A program made the translations under genes and the position numbers. A stretch of 31,784 nucleotides of DNA. Origin: Planctomycetaceae bacterium (GTDB taxonomy: Bacteria > Planctomycetota > Planctomycetia > Pirellulales > UBA1268). Under the pieces are notes generated by a model. It ran no database searches, was not told where the DNA came from, and was given only the letters and a program-made list of their open reading frames with translations. The DNA is taken from contig SXWC01000018.1 in the NCBI GenBank assembly GCA_005789975.1, positions 1 through 31,784 on the forward strand. The letters are read 5' to 3'. Shown in pieces: positions 25,370 through 31,784 of this stretch (position 1 is its first letter; each line of letters begins with the position of its first letter).

Positions 25370-26488
25370 TCACTTCGCCCGCGAGAGATCGAGGTCGACG
25401 ACCACCGGATGATGGTCCGACACGTCCAGATCGATCGCATGGAAGACGAAGGCCCGCGTGATCGCCGGCTCGAGGTCGCGGTGCAGGAGGATGTGGTCGA
25501 TCATCGTGAACACGTCCTCGCCGTCGGCGGCCCCGTTTTCGTTGAAATCCCAGTGCGACGTGTAGCGGTCGGCGACGCGGGGCATGCGGGCCGCGGCGTT
25601 GACGAGCTCCGGCCCCTCCGCCGCCTCGTCGTAGTTCTTGAGATCGCGGAGGACGTTCGTCTGTGTCTTCCGCACGGCGTCGGCCATGGGAACGTCGGGG
25701 TCGTAGTCGTTGAGATCACCCAGCACGATGGGCAGGTAGCCCCGTGGCACGATCCGACGGCGGATGATGTCACGGGCGATCCTGGCCTCGGCGGCCCGCT
25801 GGGCGTTGGCGCCGACGTCGGAGGGATTGCTCTTGAGGTGCATGCCGAGCAGGGCGATCTTCCGGCCACAGACCGTGAAATAGGCGACCGCATGCCGCTG
25901 GAGCACCGCTTCCTCGCTCCGCTCCATGCCGCGTTCGTCCACGAACGTGTAGGGCTGCCGCAGCCAGGCGTCGTCACCATCCCCATCATCCGCGACGGCT
26001 TCCGCCCCGCCGCCGCGGGCCGGCCGCCGTTTGGGAACGTGAGCGTGGATCCGGCGGCCGTCGATCTCGTCGGGCTCGATCCGGGAGAAAATGGCCACGT
26101 CAAAGCCGGAAAAACTGTCGGCGCCGTCAACGTGATAGCCGCGGAAGTCCTCCATGCCCTTCTGCCGCAGGATCGACGTCACCGCCTCGACCCCCTCCTT
26201 CGAAACCACTTCCGGCATCACGAGGATGTCGGGGTCGATCGCTTCGATCACGTCCGCGATCCGGTCGATGTGCCGCTTGCGCGCGGGCTCGAACCGAAAC
26301 CGGGTGAGCCGCGTCGATTCCCCGGGAGCCGCGAGATTCTCGGCATTGAAGCAGGCGATCCGCAGCCGGCAGGAATCCTCACCGGCGCCGCCCGACGACC
26401 AGGCGAGGGCGACCCCGAGCGCGAGCGCGCCCGCAACCGCATGACGACCCGTTCCATTCCTGCACGGTTGACCGGGTGAACGCTTCAT
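25370..26488 (-). CDS. Secreted endonuclease/exonuclease/phosphatase-family protein
   Basis: 372 residues from the ATG at 26488; the frame is open to 26650, across the divergent SET gene, so that start is rejected. A signal-like segment (AVAGALALGVALAWSSGG) spans residues 17-36. EEP-family landmarks: RIACFNAENL (Asn48, Glu50), DILVMPEVV (Glu93, metal ligand), ALLGMHLKSNPSD, IVLGDLNDYDPD (Asp-x-Asn) and, at the end, DVSDHHPVVVDL (Asp-His catalytic pair). All catalytic positions seem present, so a metal-dependent phosphodiesterase, nuclease or phosphatase outside the cytoplasm is expected. A poly-acidic insert (ADDGDGDDAW) lies mid-protein. Substrate unknown. Confidence 0.9.
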   Translation of the reverse strand: MKRSPGQPCRNGTGRHAVAGALALGVALAWSSGGAGEDSCRLRIACFNAENLAAPGESTRLTRFRFEPARKRHIDRIADVIEAIDPDILVMPEVVSKEGVEAVTSILRQKGMEDFRGYHVDGADSFSGFDVAIFSRIEPDEIDGRRIHAHVPKRRPARGGGAEAVADDGDGDDAWLRQPYTFVDERGMERSEEAVLQRHAVAYFTVCGRKIALLGMHLKSNPSDVGANAQRAAEARIARDIIRRRIVPRGYLPIVLGDLNDYDPDVPMADAVRKTQTNVLRDLKNYDEAAEGPELVNAAARMPRVADRYTSHWDFNENGAADGEDVFTMIDHILLHRDLEPAITRAFVFHAIDLDVSDHHPVVVDLDLSRAK

Positions 26489-26535
26489 CGTTAGAGTTCC
26501 GGTCCACTTTTCCTCGAAGCACCTTCTCGACACCC

Positions 26536-27021
26536 ATGCCCCACCAAGATACCCGGACGCTCGAATCCGGCACGCCCCGCCTCGCACGCCTTGTTCGCAC
26601 CGGTGAAACGCACGTCGGACGGGGGGTCTTCGCCCGCCGGAGGATCGCATCGGGGATCGTCCTTGCCGAGGTGCAGGGCACGATTCTCGACGAGCATCCC
26701 GAGGATTCCAGCTACGTGATGGAGCTCCCGGGGGGCAGGCTCCTCGACCCCGCCGCCCCGCTGCGGTTCATGAATCACAGTTGCGATCCCAACTGCGAAC
26801 TTTTCTACTGGGAGGCTGAGCCCGGTGACATGGAGGAAGAGCGGCTGTGGCTGCAGACGATCCGCCCGATCGAATCGGGCGCCGAACTCCTGATCGACTA
26901 CAGCTGGCCGGCCGACGCGGCGATCCCGTGCCGCTGCGGGGCTCCGAACTGCCGCGGCTGGATCGTGGACCCGGCGGAGTTGCACCTCGTGCAACGGGAG
27001 CCGACGGAGACGGACGCCTGA
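26536..27021 (+). CDS. SET-domain lysine methyltransferase-like protein
   Basis: 161 residues from the ATG at 26536, 47 bases from the divergent EEP gene start. SET motifs run in order: GRGVFARRRIASG, then RFMNHSCDPNCE (Asn80, His81; binds S-adenosylmethionine), GAELLIDYSW (catalytic Tyr122), and a post-SET-like CRCGAPNCRGWI with Cys132, Cys134, Cys139, which with Cys83 or Cys87 may hold zinc. Stand-alone SET proteins of this size are common in planctomycetes and some other bacteria; the substrate is likely a protein lysine but is not known. Its stop codon overlaps the presumed start of the RND exporter gene. Confidence 0.93.
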   Translation: MPHQDTRTLESGTPRLARLVRTGETHVGRGVFARRRIASGIVLAEVQGTILDEHPEDSSYVMELPGGRLLDPAAPLRFMNHSCDPNCELFYWEAEPGDMEEERLWLQTIRPIESGAELLIDYSWPADAAIPCRCGAPNCRGWIVDPAELHLVQREPTETDA

Positions 27022-29330
27022 CGACGTCCGATCGGGCGACACCGTCGGGGCCGAAATGGCACCGGGCCGGCTGGCTGGTCGCGGCGGTCCTCACGGCGGT
27101 CGCCCTGTTCGGCATCTCCCGGCTGCGGATGGACGACGACCTCAGGTCGCTCGTCCGCGACAGCAGCGACGAGTTTCGCCTCATCGACGAGGTCGCCGCG
27201 ATCTTCGGCCCCCCCGACCGCGACTGCATCGTCCGGGCCACCTCCCGATCGGGCGACATCTTCGGGGCCGAGCCCCTGGCAGCCCTCGAGGCGCTCGCGG
27301 GCAAACTCGAACGAATCGAGGGTGTGGCACAGGTGCGCAGCATGTTCGACATCCGCCGGCAGGGCGCCGCCGGTGCGGTGCTGCCGGTGATCCCACGCCG
27401 GTCAGAGCCGCTCGACGCCGACTCCCGCGCCGAGGCCAAGGAGCGGGCGGGAAGGCATCCACTGGTCGCCGGTCACCTCCTCTCCGCCGACGCCGCGTCG
27501 TCGCTTCTGCTGGTGCAAATCGCGGGCGACAGCCCGCTGCTGTCGGCGGAGACCGTCGCGCGGATCGAGGCCGTCATCGCCGCCGACACCAGCGCCGGGG
27601 GGCCGCTGGCGCTCGAACTGACCGGCCTGCCGGCACTGCGGGAGCAGGCCACGCGGGCCCTGCGGCGCGACATGATCATGTTCAACTCGGTCGGCATGTC
27701 GCTGGCCGTGATCCTCTCGGCGGCGGTGGCGCGGAGCCTGCGGTCGACCGTGGTGGCCTGCGTGCCGCCGCTCGTCGGAGCCGTCTGGGCCCTGGGCATC
27801 CTCGGCCTCTGCAACGCCCCGGTGAACATCCTCACGAGCGTCGTGCCCTCGTTGGCCCTCGTGGTGGGCACCTGCGACTCGATTCACTTCATCGAGGACA
27901 TGCGCCGCAGCGTACGCCGGGGGATCGACCCGCTGACCGCCTCTTCCGGTGCCATGCAACGGGTGGGCAGGGCCTGTGGCCTGACGAGCATCGTGACCGC
28001 GATCGGTTTCGCATCGCTGGCCGTCGCCCAGATCGAGGCGGTGCGGACGTTCGGCATCGCCGCGGCGGTCGGAGCCCTGGCGAGCTTCATGGCGGTCACA
28101 CTGCTCACGCCGCTGCTCGCCGCCACGCGGTTTTGCAGCGGCCTGCGGCTGGGCCGCTCCTCGCGGCTGGCCGGACGGGCCGCCAACATGCTCGCCGCCT
28201 TCTCGGTGCGGCACGCCCGACCGCTGGTGGGCCTCGCCTGCGGCCTCACCGCGGCGCTCGGGCTCGTCGGTGCGCGGCTCGATGCCGACAACCGGATCGT
28301 CGATTCCCTGCCGGCGGGCGCCCCCGCCTCGCGGGCCCTCGCCCGCGTGGATGCCGAATTCGGCGGGGCGATGGGGATCGACGTCGTCGTCGGCTGGCCC
28401 GAGGGGCTCGACTGGCGCGATCCGGCGGTCCTGGCGTCGCTCTCGCGGGTCGAGGAGCTGCTCGGCCGCGAGGCGGGCATCTCGCGGCCGATCTCGCTGT
28501 CGACGATCGCCGGCGAACTGCCCCCCCGGGCACGCCGGCGGCTCGATGCCGCCAGCGTGAGCGACCTCGTGGCCCCCGACGCCCGCATGGCCCTGGTGCG
28601 GGCCCGCGTCAGCGACCTCGGCTCCCGGACACTCGAGGGCGTCTACGACCGGATCGATTCCGGACTGGCCGGGATCGAGCGTGAGTCGCCGGGCTGGCGG
28701 CTGCGGCTCGTGGGGATGTCGGTCGTTTCGGCCCGCAACATCCGGCAGCTCGTCCGCGACCTGGGATCGAGTCTCGTGTTGGAGGTGCTCGTGATCGGCT
28801 GCATCCTCGCGATCGCCTTCCGCTCGCTGCTGGCCGGGATCGTGAGCCTGATCCCCAACGTCTTCCCGCTCGCCGTGATCGCCGCGATGCTCGTGCTCAC
28901 CGGCCGCGCGCTCGACCCGGCCACGGTGATCGTGTTCAACGTCTGCCTGGGCCTGGCGGTCGACGACACCGTGCACGTGCTTTCGGCCCTTGCCCGCAGT
29001 CGCCGGGAGGGAATCTCGATCGCCACCTCGGTCCGCCGCGCGGTGGCCGAAACAGGCAATGCCGTCATGATCGGCGGCGTGGTGCTCACGGTGGGCTTTG
29101 CGGGCGTCACCGCCAGCAGCGTGCCGGCGCTGGCCGGTTTCGGGATGCTGGCCTGCGCCGCCGTGGCCGCCGCCACGCTGGCCGAGCTCGTGTTTCTGCC
29201 GGCCCTGCTCGTGGTCACCGACGACATCGTCAAGCGGCGCTGGCCGGTCTTTCGCGACGGCATCTTCGGCACCGGGCCGCTCGCCTGGTCCACGGGAACC
29301 CGCGGCAAGGCGGCGGAGGCCTCCGGCTGA
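27018..29330 (+). CDS. RND-superfamily (MMPL-type) exporter, probable CTG start
   Basis: About 770 residues. The first membrane helix (about 17-35, GWLVAAVLTAVALFGISRL) requires a start before 27065, yet no ATG, GTG or TTG lies in frame between the SET stop and that helix. The CTG at 27018 overlaps the SET stop as CTGA and has GGAG about 7 bases upstream, so it is the best start; an ATG at 26847, deep in the SET gene, is the alternative. The product has the two-fold RND plan: helix 1, periplasmic loop, five helices (ILSAAVARSLRS, CVPPLVGAVWALGILGL, SLALVVGTCDSIHF), then helix 7 (PLVGLACGLTAALGLVGA), a second loop and five helices (IPNVFPLAVIAAMLVL, VCLGLAVDDTVHVL). It probably exports lipids or other hydrophobic compounds; the substrate is unknown. 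Confidence 0.87.
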   Translation: MTTSDRATPSGPKWHRAGWLVAAVLTAVALFGISRLRMDDDLRSLVRDSSDEFRLIDEVAAIFGPPDRDCIVRATSRSGDIFGAEPLAALEALAGKLERIEGVAQVRSMFDIRRQGAAGAVLPVIPRRSEPLDADSRAEAKERAGRHPLVAGHLLSADAASSLLLVQIAGDSPLLSAETVARIEAVIAADTSAGGPLALELTGLPALREQATRALRRDMIMFNSVGMSLAVILSAAVARSLRSTVVACVPPLVGAVWALGILGLCNAPVNILTSVVPSLALVVGTCDSIHFIEDMRRSVRRGIDPLTASSGAMQRVGRACGLTSIVTAIGFASLAVAQIEAVRTFGIAAAVGALASFMAVTLLTPLLAATRFCSGLRLGRSSRLAGRAANMLAAFSVRHARPLVGLACGLTAALGLVGARLDADNRIVDSLPAGAPASRALARVDAEFGGAMGIDVVVGWPEGLDWRDPAVLASLSRVEELLGREAGISRPISLSTIAGELPPRARRRLDAASVSDLVAPDARMALVRARVSDLGSRTLEGVYDRIDSGLAGIERESPGWRLRLVGMSVVSARNIRQLVRDLGSSLVLEVLVIGCILAIAFRSLLAGIVSLIPNVFPLAVIAAMLVLTGRALDPATVIVFNVCLGLAVDDTVHVLSALARSRREGISIATSVRRAVAETGNAVMIGGVVLTVGFAGVTASSVPALAGFGMLACAAVAAATLAELVFLPALLVVTDDIVKRRWPVFRDGIFGTGPLAWSTGTRGKAAEASG

Positions 29331-29712
29331 TACGGCTCCTCCTTCATCCTCAGGCGTGATCCACCGGGTTCTGCAGATGGATCGGATGTTTTTCCTGCGA
29401 AGCGTCCGGTAGTTCCTGATGGCTTCCGCCGTGGCCATCGCAGCCTGTGAGCGACCCCTCCCTGGCGATAAAGATGGCCAAGCCGACACGATCAGGGGTC
29501 GCAGGGAACCACGCATGCGGCGTCGTTCTTCTCGGCGAACAACGAGACCGTGAGGGGCTACCCGTGCCCCGGGAGCCGGCGCAGGCCGACCAACCGCCTG
29601 CGGCGGATCGGTGCCCGGCGGAGCCATGGATGGCGGAGCGCAGACGCCTCCGAGGGAACGGAGGCCCGGAGGGCCGTCGTGAACGTCCGGCGACGGGGTA
29701 TGGGTCGGCAGG
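29331..29712. other. Spacer with two structured elements, no gene
   Basis: 382 bases between convergent stops. GCGACCCCT (29451-29459) and AGGGGTCGC (29494-29502) are perfect 9-bp inverted repeats 34 bases apart. GGGGC/GCCCC around TACCCGT (29554-29570) nearly copies the hairpin at 17456-17472. A minus-strand frame (29360-29450, MATAEAIRNYRTLRRKN) is weakly protein-like, but I cannot support a gene. Confidence 0.6.
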
Positions 29713-31332
29713 CTAGGCCGTCGCGGCCACGACGGCGGCGAGGGTCTCGACCGTGTGGACGATCTGCTCCTCGGTGTGCTCGCACGTCAGGAAGAACCGC
29801 ACACGGGCGGCCGTCTCGCGAACGGCCGGATAGAGGATGGGCCGGGCGTTGATCCCCCGCTCCAGCAGCATCTGGGAGACCAGCATCGCCCGGGCGGAAC
29901 TGCCCAGGATGATCGGGATCACCGGCGTGTCGCTGCTCGTGCCGGTGTCGAGGCCGACGTCGTTGGCGAGCTTGAGAAACAGGTCGGACCGTTCGCGGAG
30001 CCGGGCAAGCCGCCAGGGCTCGCGGCGGATCACCCGCACCGCCTCGAGGGCCGCGGCGGCGTTCGGCGGCGAGCAGGCGGTGGAAAACACGAAAGCCGGC
30101 GTGGTGAAGCCGAGATACGAAATCAACCGCTCGGGCCCGGCGAGGTAGCCGCCCTGCGCTCCCAGCGCCTTGCTGATCGTGCCCATCCAGAGATCACCCT
30201 CGCGGGCATCGACGCCGAAGAAGTCGCAGATGCCACGGCCCTCGGGCCCCATCGTGCCGATCGAATGGGCCTCATCGACGTAGAGAATCGCGTCGTGCTT
30301 CCGCTTCACCTCGATGAACCGCGGCAGGTCCGGATAGTCGCCATCCATGCTGTAGACGCCCTCGATCGCGACCACGATGCGACGATATTGCGACCGCAGG
30401 TCACCCAGCAGGCTGTCGAGTTGCCGATGGTCGTTGTGGCGGAACGAACGCTTGCCGGCCTTGGAGAGCGCCGCTCCCTGCACGATGCTGTTGTGGGCGA
30501 GTTCGTCGTGAAGGATCAGGTCACCGGCCCCGAAAAGATGGCTGAAGACGGAGGCATTGGTGCCGTAGCCACAGGGAAACATCACCGCCCGCTCGGTGCC
30601 GATGAATTCGGCGAGTTCGGCGTCGAGCGCGTCGAGGATCGTGTTGTTGCCGCCGACCATCCGGCTGGCCGAGGCGCTGCAGCCGAAGCGATCGATCGCG
30701 TTCTTGGCCGCCTGCCTGACATCGGGATGTCCGGCCAGGCCGAGGTAGTCGAAACTCGTGAACGAGATCGTGTCGCGGCCACGGAGCGTCGCGACACGGC
30801 CATCGACCGCCTCGTTGGCCAGCAGGAACGGGTTTTCGAGGCCAGCGGCCTCGAGTCCGGCAAGCCTCTCCTCCAGCGCGTCGCACTCGGGCCAGGGCGA
30901 ATCGGTCCCGGCGGCGGGCCGCATCGCAGGCCGGCTCGCCGCCGGGCTCGGCGACGGGCTCGTGGCGACTCGGGCGGCCCGGTCGGCCGCGTCGAACATG
31001 TGCTCGGCGACCTGTTCGATCAGATCGCCGCAGGTGCGGACCGCCACGAGCCAGGAGGCATGAAACCGCATCTGGTAGCGACCTTCGAGGCGATTGACGG
31101 CGTCGAGAAATCGTTCGGAATCGATGCCCGCCTCGGCGAGCGATGAATGGGTGGAGAGCCGGCCGGGCCGACCCGCGGGCCTGACCTGCTCGAGCGTCTC
31201 GATCACGACCTCTGAGATCGCCGAGCGGCCGTGGGCGCCCGGCCGCTGACGGACGGCGGATTCCTCGGTGCCGTGAAACGGCACCGGACCGGACATCAAC
31301 TTGACGGGGGACTGCGGGACATCCGTGGCCAT
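29713..31332 (-). CDS. Acyl-carrier-protein / alpha-oxoamine synthase fusion (AONS/KBL/SPT-like)
   Basis: 539 residues from the ATG at 31332. Residues about 38-112 look like an acyl carrier protein: helix I SEVVIETLEQV, then SLAEAGIDSERFLDAVNRLE, with Ser72 after Asp71 as the phosphopantetheine site, and TCGDLIEQVAEHM. A Ser/Pro/Ala-rich linker (113-145) leads to a PLP fold-type I domain of the alpha-oxoamine synthase family: SFTSFDYLGLAGHPDV, SASRMVGGNN, YVDEAHSIGTMGPEGRG (Asp353, His356) and TISKALGAQGGYLAGP with the PLP lysine Lys388. Such enzymes condense an acyl thioester with an amino acid. Relatives include 8-amino-7-oxononanoate synthase, 2-amino-3-ketobutyrate ligase and serine palmitoyltransferase. 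The fused ACP suggests an acyl-ACP donor, as in bacterial sphingolipid synthesis, but the amino acid cannot be read from the sequence. Confidence 0.9.
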   Translation of the reverse strand: MATDVPQSPVKLMSGPVPFHGTEESAVRQRPGAHGRSAISEVVIETLEQVRPAGRPGRLSTHSSLAEAGIDSERFLDAVNRLEGRYQMRFHASWLVAVRTCGDLIEQVAEHMFDAADRAARVATSPSPSPAASRPAMRPAAGTDSPWPECDALEERLAGLEAAGLENPFLLANEAVDGRVATLRGRDTISFTSFDYLGLAGHPDVRQAAKNAIDRFGCSASASRMVGGNNTILDALDAELAEFIGTERAVMFPCGYGTNASVFSHLFGAGDLILHDELAHNSIVQGAALSKAGKRSFRHNDHRQLDSLLGDLRSQYRRIVVAIEGVYSMDGDYPDLPRFIEVKRKHDAILYVDEAHSIGTMGPEGRGICDFFGVDAREGDLWMGTISKALGAQGGYLAGPERLISYLGFTTPAFVFSTACSPPNAAAALEAVRVIRREPWRLARLRERSDLFLKLANDVGLDTGTSSDTPVIPIILGSSARAMLVSQMLLERGINARPILYPAVRETAARVRFFLTCEHTEEQIVHTVETLAAVVAATA

Positions 31333-31408
31333 GGCGTGAACCTCAGAAAGCGAGCCGGGAAGAAAAAGCGGTGGCGGGAGGGACCGGCCTCAGGGGAGGC
31401 GGCCGTCC

Positions 31409-31414
31409 ACTATA
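31409..31414 (-). promoter_or_regulatory. Possible -10 box for the ACP-oxoamine synthase gene
   Basis: TATAGT on the minus strand is the best -10-like box in the 204-base spacer, 77 bases before the start codon. The -35 region (TTCTTG at 16 bases) is weak, so this is tentative. Confidence 0.3.
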
Positions 31415-31450
31415 GGAAATCCGGACCCGACAAGAAGCCGCGTGGGGCCT

Positions 31451-31475
31451 GAAAAACGCCAAAATCGGATTTTGG
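31451..31475 (-). terminator. Rho-independent terminator of aconitase gene
   Basis: On the minus strand, CCAAAAT and ATTTTGG (31459-31475) form a perfect 7-bp stem with a 3-base loop, followed by CGTTTTTC. It lies 62 bases past the aconitase stop. Confidence 0.6.
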
Positions 31476-31536
31476 AGGCTGCTGCGCGGAAAAGATTTCC
31501 ACGGATGCGGAATGTTCTGCCCCCCGAATACCGCCA

Positions 31537-31784
31537 TCAGGTGGCGAGCAGCTTGCGGAGAACGAACGGCAGGATGCCGCCCGCCTGAAACTGGTCGAGT
31601 TCCACCGGCGTGTCGATCCGCACGAGGCAGGGAATCTCCCGCACCGTCCCATCGGGCCCCGTCGCCCTGACGACGACCGTGGACCGCGGCGTGAGGCCGT
31701 CGAAGGGAATGTCGAACGTCTCCTCGCCGGTGAGCCCGAGCTTCTGCCACGGCTCGGGGAGCACGAGCGGCAACACGCCCATGC
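31537..31784 (-). CDS. acnA: Aconitate hydratase A, C-terminal part (runs off the edge)
   Basis: Only about 81 C-terminal residues are in the window; the gene continues past base 31784. The visible part matches the end of the swivelling domain 4 of AcnA: MGVLPLVLPEPWQKLGLTGE, FDIPFDGLTPRSTVVV, PCLVRIDTPVELDQF and QAGGILPFVLRKLL. It converts citrate to isocitrate in the TCA cycle through a 4Fe-4S cluster, whose ligands lie outside this window. The full protein is usually about 900 residues. A terminator-like hairpin follows at 31451-31475. Confidence 0.95.
   Translation of the reverse strand, partial: MGVLPLVLPEPWQKLGLTGEETFDIPFDGLTPRSTVVVRATGPDGTVREIPCLVRIDTPVELDQFQAGGILPFVLRKLLAT

Noticed and set aside
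29360..29450. Short minus-strand peptide MATAEAIRNYRTLRRKN
   Set aside because: No ribosome-binding site or recognisable family, and the frame runs on into the antisense of the RND gene.
27402..29627. Minus-strand frame of about 740 codons
   Set aside because: Antisense shadow of the RND exporter gene, full of Arg/Gly/His-rich low-complexity sequence.

Overview
The window is about 70% G+C and reads as chromosomal DNA of a planctomycete, most likely order Pirellulales. No rRNA or marker gene is present, so this rests on gene content. The pointers are: (5-formylfuran-3-yl)methyl phosphate synthase (MfnB), which in bacteria is tied to the tetrahydromethanopterin/methanofuran C1 pathway; secreted proteins with alanine-rich leucine-type repeats; a twin-YHS protein; a giant secreted glycoside-hydrolase-like protein; a Tat-exported xylose-isomerase-like TIM barrel; a secreted CIA30 protein; and frequent start sites without a Shine-Dalgarno sequence.

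Layout. 1-5300: end of a thioredoxin-like/YHS protein, glycerol kinase (minus strand), and a secreted protein joining STN-like domains to a repeat solenoid. 5374-8272, minus strand: a two-helix membrane protein, mfnB and a PHA-system protein joined by two GTGA stop/start overlaps, then a TPR lipoprotein-like or secreted protein. 8315-13548, plus strand: NhaD-like antiporter, RNase D, GIY-YIG protein, CIA30 protein, ABA4-like membrane protein and a small His-rich secreted protein. 13549-16316 is a worn, gene-poor stretch: a start-less remnant of a stress-protein gene, a small ORF, an outer-membrane barrel gene, REP-like palindromes, an IS256-family transposase fragment, then a tRNA-Ser(CGA) with a good promoter and a strong terminator. 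16509-17163: a small unknown gene overlapping a HIT hydrolase gene. 17478-22835, minus strand: a 1321-residue GH-like protein and a degenerate sulfatase-like protein. 22922-25338, plus strand: POT transporter and a sugar-phosphate-isomerase-like protein. 25370-26488: a secreted EEP-family phosphodiesterase-like protein. 26536-29330: a SET-domain methyltransferase translationally abutting an RND/MMPL exporter. 29713-31332: an acyl-carrier-protein/alpha-oxoamine synthase fusion. The 3' edge holds the C-terminus of aconitase A.

Most genes are ordinary metabolic, transport or envelope genes of this lineage. The most unusual items are the ACP-oxoamine synthase fusion beside an RND exporter, the probable CTG start of that exporter inside the SET gene stop codon, the pseudo-sulfatase, the STN-plus-repeat protein, and the two-membrane-helix/mfnB/PHA-like overlap operon. 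I see no CRISPR array, prophage, integron or complete insertion sequence.
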